A stretch of DNA of 64,000 nucleotides from Alteromonadaceae bacterium M269 (GCA_004353515.1 SMNZ01000004.1:454360-518359); one strand, 5' to 3'; shown: positions 53,646-63,413, counted from the stretch's first letter. Made by a program: numbers and translations. The notes: generated by a model not told the origin, from the sequence alone.

Positions 53646-53664
53646 CCATCTTCCTTCCAAATAA

Positions 53665-54534
53665 TCAATCGCTCTCAATCATCGATTTAGCATCAATAAT
53701 TCGCTCATACAGATAATCCAAAAATGTTCTGATTTTGGGTACCTTGCGCAAGTCAGATTGGACAAACACCCAAACTTCTCGACGACTCAAAACAACGCCT
53801 GGAGTTATGCGCTCAAGGGCGGGGTCTTTTTCACCGATAAAGCAAGGAAGTATAGTTGCTCCTAGCCCTTTTCTTGCACCTTCGAGTAAAGACTCGACAC
53901 TGGTACAGCGCATGCGACACATATCGTCAGGTATATGCGGAGATAGTGCAGGCCATTTGGGACTTCCAGAGCCATCGTCCCAATTCAACCATCTCATCTG
54001 TTCTGGCTTATGTTGGAATTCATTCAGGAAGTCATGAGATGCATAAGATGCAAAGGTGGCCGTAGCAAGCCTGCGCCCAAAATAATCATCTTTTGGGGAG
54101 TTAGAGGTTAAAATTGCAATGTCTGAATTAAAGCGCGTTTCGCTGTCAAACTGCCTTGTAACACGCAGGTTAATTTTCGGGTACGCTTTTAAAAAATCAG
54201 CACATAGAGACAGGAGCAAATGATCTGACAGTATGTCTCCCGTAGAAATGTTTACCGTCCCTTCGTAACCAAAGTCATCAATTAAAAGTGTTTTTTCTAA
54301 CGATTGAGTTTCGGCTTCAAGCTTGATAGCGCTCTTAACACAAGCTTCACCAAAGGGGGTTAATTGATCTCGTTTCTTTGATTCGTGAAAGAGTTGCCTA
54401 CCCAATACTGACTCCAAAGACTGCAAACGCCGAGAAACGGTGCTCTGATCAATTCCAAGTTCTTTAGCCCCAGCTGTAACTGAGCCACCTCGAGCAACTG
54501 CTAACAACACTCTTAAATTATCCCAGTTATTCAT
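53665..54534 (-). CDS. LysR-family transcriptional regulator
   Basis: 289 aa. N-terminal HTH (about 4-60: NLRVLLAVARGGSVTAGAKELGIDQSTVSRRLQSLE) and a substrate-binding domain (about 90-285). The HTH and the length are those of LTTRs. The DUF1330 gene, divergent at 98 nt, is a plausible target. Confidence 0.93.
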   Translation of the reverse strand: MNNWDNLRVLLAVARGGSVTAGAKELGIDQSTVSRRLQSLESVLGRQLFHESKKRDQLTPFGEACVKSAIKLEAETQSLEKTLLIDDFGYEGTVNISTGDILSDHLLLSLCADFLKAYPKINLRVTRQFDSETRFNSDIAILTSNSPKDDYFGRRLATATFASYASHDFLNEFQHKPEQMRWLNWDDGSGSPKWPALSPHIPDDMCRMRCTSVESLLEGARKGLGATILPCFIGEKDPALERITPGVVLSRREVWVFVQSDLRKVPKIRTFLDYLYERIIDAKSMIESD

Positions 54535-54631
54535 CGTTGCAAATTCGCATGATTACCATGATTTTTTGACCATTTCATGCAATTTAACATTGACCTATAG
54601 TCTGCTCAACCATTCATAAAGGAGATTAAAA

Positions 54632-54919
54632 ATGACTGCATATTTCGTAGCCCGATTAAAAGTAAAAGACACTGATGCACTCGCAGAATATTCAAAACAG
54701 GCTGGCCCCATCCTCGCCAGTTTTGGTGGAAAGCTGCTATTCAAAGGTGGAGCCGACAATATTTTCTTAGGAGAAACTGACTACAAGAACATAGCGGTCT
54801 TCGAATTCGCTAACCGTAAAGCAGTAAATGATTTTTATCAAAGCGATGCCTATCAAGCCATAGTCCCTATTCGCTCTCAAGGTGCCGATATGTTGTTCTC
54901 GGTCCACGAACCAGTTTAG
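54632..54919 (+). CDS. DUF1330-family protein
   Basis: 95 aa, ferredoxin-like fold: TAYFVARLKVKDTDALAEYSKQAGPILASFGGKLL then a NIFLGETDYKNIAVFEFANRKAVNDFYQSDAY middle, the D/E..F.s.eaa..wy.s.eY pattern of DUF1330 (dimeric alpha/beta barrel). RBS AAGGAG upstream. Function unknown. Its stop lies 3 nt from the convergent hrpB stop. Confidence 0.88.
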   Translation: MTAYFVARLKVKDTDALAEYSKQAGPILASFGGKLLFKGGADNIFLGETDYKNIAVFEFANRKAVNDFYQSDAYQAIVPIRSQGADMLFSVHEPV

Positions 54920-54922
54920 CCA

Positions 54923-57448
54923 TCACTCCGTGGACTTACCCTGAGCACGTAACTGACGATTAGTTTTTAGTGACGCTTCAGCAACACTAGGATCTTCCGG
55001 CCAGAAGTGCTTAGGGTATTGGCTTTTCATATCTTTGCGGACTTGCTGGTAGCTCGAACTCCAAAACCCTGGCAAATCTTGTGTAATCTGGATAGGCGTT
55101 TGCCTCGGTGATAGTAATTCAATGACGATTGGTAGCTTGTTGTCCGCAATAGCCGGGTGGGAAGACAAACCATACATTTCCTGCATTCTGACCGACAAAA
55201 CGACTTTATCAAGGCCAACATAATCTAACTTCGCGTTCCGACCACTTGGCAGCTCAATACTTTCGGGTAACAGAGAAATGATGCGCTGCTGGAGATCGTA
55301 GCTGAGCAAAGGCTTCAACATGGCTTCCCAATCGAGTTTTTGAAATGCAGACCACGTTACTACCTCTGAAAGATAAGGTAATAACCACTCATCTATTTGC
55401 TCCATCAGGCCAGCATCAGAAAAGTCAGGCCATAACTCAGAGTCACTATAATGTTGTGCCATCTTGACACGGTTAACCCAACTTTTAGCTTTATCGGATA
55501 GGGGCAATTCTTCAAATGACATGGTAGATAACTTTTGTCGCCAAACTTGTTCAATCTCTTGAGTACTTGCAGAACAAGGTTTCTTGCTGACTGTAATACG
55601 ACCAAAAGCGGTGAGTTCTCGGGCTTCTATTCTTTGTGAGCTTTCTTGCCACAGACAATCACTCTTTTCTTCAAACAAATAGGAAAAGTGAGTTTCGAGT
55701 TGCACTAAGGAGATACCTGCTGCAAGAGAAATGGATGCATTAGCGGAGTCTTTAAACAGCATTAATTTGCCGACAGCGAGCCAACTACTCGCTGAAAGCG
55801 AGTCACCGTCTGCGAGCATAGCCCCACTGCCACAGCTCAATTGATAGGCTGTTTGATTCCTTAATTTCGCAATATGGTCAGGGTAGGCATGAGCAACCAA
55901 TACAGGAATCAAATCAAGGGGCCACTCTAACGTTAATGACGCCTTAAGGCGTTTTGCCCAATGCCTAGCATCTTGCCATAAGGAATGCTTTTTATTTTTT
56001 TGAAGGTATTGCAATCTCAGATAGATATCGCTGTTACCCGATTTATGCAGTGGATCTTTCCCTTCCAGCAATGCTGCCAAAATACAGGCCAAAGATTGGA
56101 CTCTATCAACACTCTCATCTTCCTCAGAAGCTACCTTACTAGCAGACAAAAGCATATTCGCAATCCTGGGATGGCAGCCCAGAGCATGCATATTTCTACC
56201 GTGGGTAGTCAGTGCCATTGCATCATCAATAGCACGCAAGTTTTGCAATATACTCGTACCTTGCTTGATCTGAGCTTCACTTGGCTTATCTAACAGAGGT
56301 AATGACTCTAATGAACTTCCCCAAACCAAAGCATCGAGAATAAAAGGCGTGATATCAGTGGAGCGTATTTGCGGAACCACGTTTTCAGCTAACCGAGCAT
56401 GTTGCTCCTCACTCCAGAGTCGGTAAACAACACCCGCTTCTAAACGGCCTGCTCTACCCGCACGCTGCGTTGCTGAAGCTTTGGCAATACGCACCGATTC
56501 AACTTGTGTGATTCCGCGTGTTAGATTAAAGGATGCTCTGTTCTCAAGACCACTATCAATAACAATACGGATGCCTTCTATTGTTAAGCTGGTCTCAGCG
56601 ATATTGGTGGCAACAACAACCTTTCTCTCACCTTCACCTGTAGGGTCAATGGCCTTTGTTTGTTGCGCTAAAGATAAGTCACCGTACAGGGGACAGATAT
56701 GCACAATGCCGTATTCTTTGTCATCTAAACCCTCATCCAATAAATCTACCAACCCTTTAATTAAACGAGTCGTTGGCAAGAAAATCAGAATATTCCCCTG
56801 CTCTTGTTCTAGCACTTGTTGAGTTAGGTTCGACAAAGACGATAAAAGTGCCTGATTTGTTTGATGCTTTTGCGGCAAGTAGCGCACATCAATTGGGAAC
56901 TGACGTCCCTCACACTCAACCAATTCAGCTTCATTTAAGTAATCTGTCAAACCATCAACGGCAAGTGTTGCTGACATGACTAAAAGGCGTAGGCCTTCTC
57001 TAAAAGCCTGTTGTGACTCCAAACATAAAGCAAGTGAAAAATCAGCGTGCAGATTCCTTTCGTGAAACTCATCAAAAACCACGAGTCCAACATCAGATAG
57101 TTCAGGATCGTTCTGTAGCATCCTTGTCAGAACACCTTCGGTAACGATCTCTAAACGTGTTTTGGGTGAAACCCGGCTTTCTCCTCGGATTCGGTAACCA
57201 ATAGTTTCACCAACACTTTCGCCTAGCTGACTCGCAAGATAGCTAGCAATATTTCGGGCAGCCAAACGTCTGGGCTGCAACATGACAATCTTTTTATGAC
57301 TAAACAAATCACTATTAATCAGCTTAAGCGGTAAGTAGGTTGACTTACCAGCCCCGGGCGGAGCAATTAAAACAGCGTTAGATGTGCGAAGATTTGAAAT
57401 TAATTCATCAGCTACATTGGCAACAGGTAAAGACAAAGACGTACTCAT
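54923..57448 (-). CDS. hrpB: ATP-dependent helicase HrpB
   Basis: 841 aa, DEAH-box family. Walker A PPGAGKST at 30-37, motif II DEFHER near 126 (DEAH variant), SATL near 158, motif VI QRAGRAGR near 337, then the HrpB C-terminal domain (about 480-835) ending QYPKHFWPEDP and a basic tail. HrpB is an RNA/DNA helicase of unclear role in bacteria, sometimes linked to RNA turnover and virulence. The HRPB sequence length (about 820) is normal. Confidence 0.95.
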   Translation of the reverse strand: MSTSLSLPVANVADELISNLRTSNAVLIAPPGAGKSTYLPLKLINSDLFSHKKIVMLQPRRLAARNIASYLASQLGESVGETIGYRIRGESRVSPKTRLEIVTEGVLTRMLQNDPELSDVGLVVFDEFHERNLHADFSLALCLESQQAFREGLRLLVMSATLAVDGLTDYLNEAELVECEGRQFPIDVRYLPQKHQTNQALLSSLSNLTQQVLEQEQGNILIFLPTTRLIKGLVDLLDEGLDDKEYGIVHICPLYGDLSLAQQTKAIDPTGEGERKVVVATNIAETSLTIEGIRIVIDSGLENRASFNLTRGITQVESVRIAKASATQRAGRAGRLEAGVVYRLWSEEQHARLAENVVPQIRSTDITPFILDALVWGSSLESLPLLDKPSEAQIKQGTSILQNLRAIDDAMALTTHGRNMHALGCHPRIANMLLSASKVASEEDESVDRVQSLACILAALLEGKDPLHKSGNSDIYLRLQYLQKNKKHSLWQDARHWAKRLKASLTLEWPLDLIPVLVAHAYPDHIAKLRNQTAYQLSCGSGAMLADGDSLSASSWLAVGKLMLFKDSANASISLAAGISLVQLETHFSYLFEEKSDCLWQESSQRIEARELTAFGRITVSKKPCSASTQEIEQVWRQKLSTMSFEELPLSDKAKSWVNRVKMAQHYSDSELWPDFSDAGLMEQIDEWLLPYLSEVVTWSAFQKLDWEAMLKPLLSYDLQQRIISLLPESIELPSGRNAKLDYVGLDKVVLSVRMQEMYGLSSHPAIADNKLPIVIELLSPRQTPIQITQDLPGFWSSSYQQVRKDMKSQYPKHFWPEDPSVAEASLKTNRQLRAQGKSTE

Positions 57449-57605
57449 TAACAGGTAAAAAGCCTTAAAAAGAGGATAAGTTTTAACAATTTGAATAATT
57501 GCAGAAAAATTTTACTGACTTTCCGCGCTATATTAGGTAATTTCGGTTACTCTCATGAAAGTCTTAACAGCTTTCAACTATGACTCCAATTCACTTAAGA
57601 ACAAG

Positions 57606-58460
57606 ATGCAGCAAACATTTAGATTAATCATCGACTGCCCTGATCAATTAGGTTTAGTCGCCAATGTCAGTCAATTCCTAGCCGAACATCAAGCCACTAT
57701 TGTTGAAGCAAGCCATCACACTGATCAGCAAACTGGTCGCTTTTTTATGCGACATGAAATCAACGCCGATTCGGTTAATCTTAGCATGGAAAGCTTCGCC
57801 AGTGCTTTTCGTCAAGTGGCTAGTCAATTCGATATGCAGTGGAAACTAACAGATTCACACCAGAAAAGAAAAGTCGCACTCCTAGCAAGTAAAGAGTCTC
57901 ATTGTTTGAACGACTTGTTGCATAGATGGCACTCTGGAGAAATGTATTGCGACATTCCCTGTATTATCGCCAACCATCCACAAATGCAGGAATACGCAGA
58001 TTGGTACAATATCCCTTTCCATTGGATAGACTTTGCTTCTCAGGATAAACAAGCCGCTTTTGAACAGATCCTTGAGCTTCTTGAAAAATATGAAGTAGAT
58101 GTCACCGTTCTTGCGCGTTTTATGCAAATCTTGCCGGACTGGCTTTGTCACAAGCTCGCTGGGCAAGCATTAAATATTCATCACAGCTTTTTACCTTCCT
58201 TTGCAGGGGCAAAACCCTATCAACAAGCCTATGACAGAGGCGTAAAACTCATTGGTGCAACTTGTCATTATGTTACTCAAGATCTTGATGAAGGACCGAT
58301 TATCGAGCAGCAAGTCATCAGGATTTCACACAGTGATACCGCAGCTGACTTAGTGAGAAAAGGGAAAGATTGTGAAAAGACGGCTTTGGCAAATGGGCTG
58401 AGGTATCACTTAGAAGACAGGGTGATTATTCACCAGCATAAAACCGTCGTATTTGCCTAA
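57606..58460 (+). CDS. purU: Formyltetrahydrofolate deformylase
   Basis: 284 aa from the ATG at 57606 (MQQTFRLIIDCPDQLGLVA). The 17-residue extension back to 57555 lacks an RBS and is unlike the family. ACT domain at 5-80, then a formyl-transferase fold (about 85-280) with NIHHSFLPSFAGAKPYQQAYDRGVKLIGATCHYV near 194-227. These carry the catalytic Asn, His and Asp of this family. Releases formate and tetrahydrofolate for purine synthesis and one-carbon balance. Confidence 0.92.
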   Translation: MQQTFRLIIDCPDQLGLVANVSQFLAEHQATIVEASHHTDQQTGRFFMRHEINADSVNLSMESFASAFRQVASQFDMQWKLTDSHQKRKVALLASKESHCLNDLLHRWHSGEMYCDIPCIIANHPQMQEYADWYNIPFHWIDFASQDKQAAFEQILELLEKYEVDVTVLARFMQILPDWLCHKLAGQALNIHHSFLPSFAGAKPYQQAYDRGVKLIGATCHYVTQDLDEGPIIEQQVIRISHSDTAADLVRKGKDCEKTALANGLRYHLEDRVIIHQHKTVVFA

Positions 58461-58471
58461 CGGTTTTATGC
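58436..58471. terminator. Terminator between purU and the convergent gene
   Basis: GCATAAAACCGT (58436-58447) and ACGGTTTTATGC (58460-58471) are perfect 12-bp arms around a 12-nt loop; the purU stop lies in the loop. Serves both converging transcripts. Confidence 0.75.
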
Positions 58472-58484
58472 TTAGAATTTGTGA

Positions 58485-59069
58485 CTAGAAACGTCCTTTG
58501 TAGTTTAAAGATACTGTATTTTCAGTAAAGCCATTGATGTTAGCAGCGTAAGCACCTGCTACATCAAAGCTATCACGCTTGTAGTTTGCAACATCAATTT
58601 GCAACCACTGATCTTTGCTCAAGCCTTTAATTTTGCCGCTCACAACTAATGAACGTGCAGAACCTAAACTTTGACGGCCATTACCTGGTAATTCAACAAT
58701 TGGCGCTGGTTCGTACTTAATACCAACACCAACGTTAAGGTATTGATTTACTTGATAGCGCGGCATAATGCTCGCCGAAATATCTGTTTCTTTATGACCG
58801 ACGATACCCTCTGCACGTGCGCGATTCATATGTATCTCAGTCTCTAAAGTGAAGTTGTTTTTGATATTCTGAACAGCTAACAACTCAATTTTCTGTTGTC
58901 TATATCCTTCGAAACTTGTCTTAGTTTTATTAACTGACACTGTTAGTTGCTCTGGCACAACACTCTTTGCCCAGTTAACACTCGACTCAATCCATTCATC
59001 TGTCGCGTGGCATTCATAAGAACATACAACAAATACTAATGATGCAATTGCCAAAATTATATTTTTCAT
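58485..59069 (-). CDS. Secreted/outer-membrane protein of unknown function
   Basis: 194 aa from the ATG at 59069 (RBS GGTGGAAAG, about 4 nt away); the longer frame to 59300 is not supported. Signal peptide about 1-22 (MKNIILAIASLVFVVCSYECHA). The mature part has strands with aromatic ends and a final RF residue pair (KGRF), as in outer-membrane beta-barrels, plus NGRQSLGSARS near 137. No family recognised. Convergent with purU. Confidence 0.65.
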   Translation of the reverse strand: MKNIILAIASLVFVVCSYECHATDEWIESSVNWAKSVVPEQLTVSVNKTKTSFEGYRQQKIELLAVQNIKNNFTLETEIHMNRARAEGIVGHKETDISASIMPRYQVNQYLNVGVGIKYEPAPIVELPGNGRQSLGSARSLVVSGKIKGLSKDQWLQIDVANYKRDSFDVAGAYAANINGFTENTVSLNYKGRF

Positions 59070-59365
59070 CTGACTTTCCACCTGTTTATTAATTGAGCGT
59101 TTAAGCTGTTGAATGTAAAAATACTGTAAACATTTGAAACTGTCGGTATTCCCCCCAATCAAAACGTATAAAACAACATACCAAAACCGTGAAATATAAT
59201 TACCCACTTCATTTGTATTGTTATAAAAGTGCCCGAAGGTAGTGTGTAGAGCATTGATTTTAAATAACTTATTTAGATTTCTAGATAATGGTAATTGCAA
59301 ACTTTACAGAAATTTTTTGCTCAATAAACAATCAAAAAAAGTGCTAAATTTTTCTTGCACACATT
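59070..59365. other. A/T-rich control region before the BlaI operator
   Basis: Between the 58485-59069 gene and the BlaI operators. No reading frame with RBS on either strand that I can support beyond frame shadow of the minus gene. It must carry both divergent promoters, but no convincing hexamer pair stands out apart from A/T runs. Confidence 0.4.
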
Positions 59366-59403
59366 GATTACAAGTGTAATCATTTAAATATTACAAGCGT
59401 AAT
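59366..59403. promoter_or_regulatory. Two BlaI/MecI-type operators
   Basis: GATTACAAGTGTAATC (59366-59381) holds TACA-N2-TGTA, the core of BlaI/MecI/CopY-type sites, and ATTACAAGCGTAAT (59390-59403) is a second copy with one changed core base. Centres are about 23 nt apart (two helical turns), 12 nt before the BlaI-like start, the place for an autoregulatory operator. Confidence 0.72.
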
Positions 59404-59414
59404 CGGTTAGTAAA

Positions 59415-59798
59415 ATGAAAAATATCCCAGATATATCAGATTCTGAATTTGACGTACTACAAGCGTTATGGGCAGACAATCCAGCAACGGCTCAGCAAGT
59501 TGTCGAATACTTAAATAGAACAAAGGTTTGGCATGAAAAGACTGTTAAAACCTTACTCAACAGGTTGGTAAAAAAAGAAGCAGTAAGCTTTGAAAAGGTC
59601 AATCGATACTATCTTTACACTCCTTTAGTTGAGCAAGAAGCTTATACCAAAGCTAAAGGCGAGAGCTTCATTCAGAGAATGTTCAACGGGAAACTCTCAC
59701 CATTGGTCGCGAACTTTGCTGATGATAACAACCTTCAGGAAGAAGATATCCACCAACTAAAGAAATTGATTGAGCAATGGGAGAAAGACAATGACTGA
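59415..59798 (+). CDS. BlaI/MecI/CopY-family repressor
   Basis: 127 aa. Winged helix (about 8-70: DSEFDVLQALWADNPATAQQVVEYL, EKTVKTLLNRLVKKEAVSF) and a dimerisation tail (about 80-125) in which proteolysis would occur. Its stop overlaps the M56 start by 8 nt (ATG at 59791). Operators at 59366-59403 suggest it represses its own operon. Confidence 0.92.
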   Translation: MKNIPDISDSEFDVLQALWADNPATAQQVVEYLNRTKVWHEKTVKTLLNRLVKKEAVSFEKVNRYYLYTPLVEQEAYTKAKGESFIQRMFNGKLSPLVANFADDNNLQEEDIHQLKKLIEQWEKDND

Positions 59799-61053
59799 TC
59801 TCGTTTCGAGCAATGTTTTGCCACTCACTTTTTTATTGCTTGCCTTGCTTGCATTACGCAAGACCTTACTCAAGCATTTTGGCGCTAAAATGTGTTACCA
59901 GCTATGGCTTTTAGTGCCACTTTTTCTGGCAATGCACTATGTCCCCAGCTTTTCTTTCAACACATATACTCTTCAGCCTTCAGTGTTTACCGTTGTGCTT
60001 TCTGATATGCCAGAACAGGTCAGCACTTATGGGCAAACCTCATGGATAGCGTCTCTTTGGCTTATGGGTGCATCGATTATTGGTGCTTATTTTGTGTTAG
60101 CTCATCGAAACTTTCACAAAGCATTAAACGAATCACTAGACACAGGGAAGGTTAACGAAGCTCGTATTGAAGCGGATCAGTCGCCGTTGTTCTATCGGAG
60201 TCAGCAAGTTACAAGTCCAATGCTGACCGGATTAATTATGCCAAAGCTTATCTTACCTACAGCATTCGAACAGAAGTATAACCAGCAACAACAGAAGCTG
60301 ATTATTGCACACGAAATTTGTCACTACAGACGCGGTGACATCTATTGGAACCTGCTAGCAACAGTTTGCCTGGTTTTGTTTTGGTTCCATCCTCTGGCTT
60401 GGCTTGCCTTTGCGAAATATAGGCAGGATCAAGAATTATCATGTGACCATGCTGTCATGGTCGGTCTTTCCTTAGACGATAAAAGGCAGTATGCCCATGC
60501 CCTTTTGAATACCATTGAGAACCACCAAAGCGCCGGCCTACTGCATATGTCTTTTGGCAAATTTGGAGATAAAAGCACTATGCAAGAACGTATACAACAG
60601 CTTCAATCAAACACTAAGCACAATAGATTAGCCACAGTGGGAGTATTTTCTCTGGCGGTATTTCTAATCTCTAGCACAACACTTGCAGAAACAGCCGTGA
60701 CAAAAGCCTCACTCCCGACTAAACCCAATCTTGCTCAAAAAGCAGAACTGCCAGAAAAGGAAGAGTTACCTGAAAGGGAAGAACAGCCCAAAAGTGAGTT
60801 AAGCCCTGTCGACGTTGTTTACCCTAAGTATCCTGTAGATGCTGCTAGAAATGAGATTGAAGGCTCCGTCACACTTTTATTCGACATCAATCTTGAAGGC
60901 CATCCAGAGAACATCACTATTGTTGAATCTGTTCCCGAAGGCGTTTTCGATGAGCAAGCAACACTAGCTTTCAAGCAATGGCGTTATGAACCACAAGCAG
61001 AAATTATAAAGAGTCATACTGTACAGCTCGACTTTGCTCTAGGGCCGCGCTAG
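59791..61053 (+). CDS. M56 (BlaR1-type) membrane metallopeptidase with TonB C-terminus
   Basis: 420 aa from the ATG at 59791 (RBS gggagaaag); a TTG at 59770 is weaker. Helices near 10-25, 30-45 and 78-98, zinc peptidase motif HEICH near 165 (HExxH), then helix 180-205. A fourth helix near 285-300 precedes a Pro/Glu-rich linker and a TonB C-terminal domain (about 340-420: VVYPKYPVDAARNEIEGSVTL). BlaR1-like peptidases normally cleave the BlaI repressor; the TonB-type periplasmic end may link a periplasmic signal to cleavage. Overlaps blaI-like by 8 nt. Confidence 0.9.
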   Translation: MTDLVSSNVLPLTFLLLALLALRKTLLKHFGAKMCYQLWLLVPLFLAMHYVPSFSFNTYTLQPSVFTVVLSDMPEQVSTYGQTSWIASLWLMGASIIGAYFVLAHRNFHKALNESLDTGKVNEARIEADQSPLFYRSQQVTSPMLTGLIMPKLILPTAFEQKYNQQQQKLIIAHEICHYRRGDIYWNLLATVCLVLFWFHPLAWLAFAKYRQDQELSCDHAVMVGLSLDDKRQYAHALLNTIENHQSAGLLHMSFGKFGDKSTMQERIQQLQSNTKHNRLATVGVFSLAVFLISSTTLAETAVTKASLPTKPNLAQKAELPEKEELPEREEQPKSELSPVDVVYPKYPVDAARNEIEGSVTLLFDINLEGHPENITIVESVPEGVFDEQATLAFKQWRYEPQAEIIKSHTVQLDFALGPR

Positions 61054-61087
61054 AAGTTGAAAATAGTACCACCACTATAAAAGCCGT

Positions 61088-61114
61088 TCACTCCTGCAAA
61101 TACTGTAGGAGTGA
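61088..61114 (+). terminator. Hairpin after the M56 gene
   Basis: TCACTCCT (61088-61095) pairs with AGGAGTGA (61107-61114), extendable by CA/TG with G-U pairs. It lies 34 nt past the stop, with no U-run. Possibly partial termination before the amidohydrolase gene. Confidence 0.45.
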
Positions 61115-61216
61115 GCATTAATTATCAATGCAAGGGTTTAGTCAAACATACTGGCTTAACTCCACATAAAACCGACACCTCATCTTTTCAGCTAAACCTA
61201 TTAACGAGAGGCTCTC

Positions 61217-62554
61217 ATGTTCTCCGCATTCGCTCGCTTTTTTAAGCCTGTGACCTTAGTCACGCTATTATCAGTATCCCTACTCTCAACAAAAACAGCA
61301 TCAGCTATTGAGCAACCAATAGGCATCATTAACGCGCTCATTATTGATGGCACAGGTACTCCACCTTCGACATCTAAAAATATCTTGATTCAAGGAACTC
61401 AGATTGTAGATATCGGAGAAAACATACAGTTTCCCGAAGGTACCAAAATCATTGATGCCGAAGGCAAAGTGTTGATGCCTGGGCTAGCCGATATGCATAT
61501 TCACTTCACCGACGGAGGAGATGGGTTTGATTTTCTTGGCTATCAAAGACGTTTAAATGCACTACTTTATTCTGGCGTTACGACAGTGCTAGACACAGGC
61601 GGTGTTTTACCTTTCCTAAAACAATTGAAGCTCGCTATTGATAATCAAGTGATTGTTGGTCCTCACATCAACTATGTCGGTCCTCTGATAGACAGTGCTG
61701 ACCCAACCTGGCCCGTGATTAGTCGCAGCATGGTCTCTACTGTGCAAGCTAAGGAAATAGCAAACTACCTGAACAACAATGGTGCCAGTGCCATTAAAGC
61801 CTATGCCAATCTTTCGCGACCTCAAATGTATGCATTAGTCTCTGCTGGGAAAGAAGTGGGTTTACCGGTTATTGTTGATGCTTGGGTTCGCAATGGCTTT
61901 GAGCACATGGTCACCCTCGGACTAAGAGCTTTCGCACATACGCCGTCGAGAGTCACAGAGCAAACACTCAACATCATGAAGAATAGAGATGTGTTTATCA
62001 TCTCTACCCTAGGTATCGGCGAATACAAAGAAAAAGCCCGACACGGCCAACTCGGTTTTCTTGATTCCGCTCTACTAGTAAACACGATGCCTGATTGGTC
62101 AATCGCAAAAACAAGAAACCTTTATGAATCAGACAGTAAAACACAAGCCTATCAACCCGGCACCTTCTACAAACAACAGTTAGAAAATATTAAGAAAATA
62201 CACAGTGCTGGAATTAAGGTTGTTGCAGGCACGGACGATACAGGGCATTTCACTGGTGAAGAACTACATCGAGAGCTTGAACAGCTTGTTGATGCAGGTT
62301 TAACACCTTTAGAGGCTATTACTGCAGCAACTTATCATGCAGCTAAACTTCTTGATCAGGATGATCAGTGGGGAGTGATTAAGGTCGGTACTAGAGCAGA
62401 TTTGCTTATTATCAATGGAAGACCAGACATTAGAATAAGCGAATCAAGAAATATCGAAACAGTGATTAAATCTGGCGAAATCATTGATCGCACAAGACTG
62501 ACAATCAAACATTCTACGGCACCAAGGTTTCGTGATACCAGCACGTCCTACTAA
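61217..62554 (+). CDS. Exported amidohydrolase-family enzyme
   Basis: 445 aa with a signal peptide of about 30 residues (ARFFKPVTLVTLLSVSLLSTKTASA in part). Metal site HIHFTDGGDG near 93 (HxH) and AGTDDTGHFTG near 335 (the late Asp). IKVGTRADLLIINGRPD near 395 is the usual beta-sandwich return. Related to imidazolonepropionase-like / Xaa-Pro-type amidohydrolases. Substrate unknown; acts outside the cytoplasm. Confidence 0.88.
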   Translation: MFSAFARFFKPVTLVTLLSVSLLSTKTASAIEQPIGIINALIIDGTGTPPSTSKNILIQGTQIVDIGENIQFPEGTKIIDAEGKVLMPGLADMHIHFTDGGDGFDFLGYQRRLNALLYSGVTTVLDTGGVLPFLKQLKLAIDNQVIVGPHINYVGPLIDSADPTWPVISRSMVSTVQAKEIANYLNNNGASAIKAYANLSRPQMYALVSAGKEVGLPVIVDAWVRNGFEHMVTLGLRAFAHTPSRVTEQTLNIMKNRDVFIISTLGIGEYKEKARHGQLGFLDSALLVNTMPDWSIAKTRNLYESDSKTQAYQPGTFYKQQLENIKKIHSAGIKVVAGTDDTGHFTGEELHRELEQLVDAGLTPLEAITAATYHAAKLLDQDDQWGVIKVGTRADLLIINGRPDIRISESRNIETVIKSGEIIDRTRLTIKHSTAPRFRDTSTSY

Positions 62555-62555
62555 A

Positions 62556-62570
62556 AAGCCTTTGCGGCTT
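62556..62570 (-). terminator. Terminator after the DUF6065 gene
   Basis: Minus strand: AAGCC-GCAAA-GGCTT followed by TTTAG. It lies between the convergent amidohydrolase and DUF6065 stops and can also end the former. Confidence 0.6.
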
Positions 62571-62606
62571 GAGAGAACAAGCTGGTTTACTCAATTACCT
62601 CTATAG

Positions 62607-63413
62607 CTACCTTGTTCTCTTATCTTCAATATCTGCGCATTTAAATACGTTTTGATGCTCACTGTTACTGATGTCACTTCCTTGCCCTTTTGCATACTGA
62701 GAGTTCCATAGTTCCTTCATATCTGGCTTTCTTCCTTCTCTCATCCATTTTTCTTCAGCTTCGCGTTGCTTTTGATAGTTTTGTTGACGAGTTTGATCCC
62801 ACTGCTGCACTCGCGCCATAAAGGCAGGATCATCTTCAAGATTTCGAAGCTCCATCTGGGTATCATTTAATAAAGCCAAGGGGTATGGCATTACACGGCA
62901 AATAGGCTCTCCAGCTTTAAACTTAATGGTTTTATTCGGTTCTGTAATACGCCAGTTGACAGTAAAAGGAAAAGAAACCCAATCAGTTCGCACAAAAGCA
63001 TCTAAGGGCGTTATATGTTTTTTATCGTGATTTGAAGGGCCACTAACAATCAGGCCATAATCGGAGTGAGTGCGGAACAAAAAGGGAATATACCAAGTGA
63101 CGGTTCCGGTGCCGAAGTGTGGTCTCGGCGAGAACGGATCGGGCTCTGATGCTTTAATGTGCAGCTGATCACCACCTTCAACACCTGTCCAGGACATTTC
63201 TACATCAACAGGATTAAGGATTTCCCACCCCATGGTATTTGATGCGGTTAGTGGAATACAGCGATAAGCATATCTTGATGGTGTCTCGTCCATCCAATCG
63301 CGTGTTGCCTTGCACGGACGAATGCTTTGGCTAACATCTTTCTTTACCCCCGGAACGACGTAAGCAAAGATTTTATTCTCGGGGACAGGAATAACACTAT
63401 CTGATGCGCTCAT
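62607..63413 (-). CDS. DUF6065-family protein
   Basis: 268 aa from the ATG at 63413 (RBS TAGGAG 5 nt upstream); the frame to 63473 lacks support. SNTMGWEILNPVDVEMSWTG near 58, HFGTGTVTWYIPFLFRT near 98, and FVRTDWVSFPFTVNWRIT near 140 match the W-rich pattern of DUF6065. The acidic/basic C-terminus (EEKWMREGRKPDM...) is likely disordered. Function unknown. Confidence 0.85.
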   Translation of the reverse strand: MSASDSVIPVPENKIFAYVVPGVKKDVSQSIRPCKATRDWMDETPSRYAYRCIPLTASNTMGWEILNPVDVEMSWTGVEGGDQLHIKASEPDPFSPRPHFGTGTVTWYIPFLFRTHSDYGLIVSGPSNHDKKHITPLDAFVRTDWVSFPFTVNWRITEPNKTIKFKAGEPICRVMPYPLALLNDTQMELRNLEDDPAFMARVQQWDQTRQQNYQKQREAEEKWMREGRKPDMKELWNSQYAKGQGSDISNSEHQNVFKCADIEDKRTR

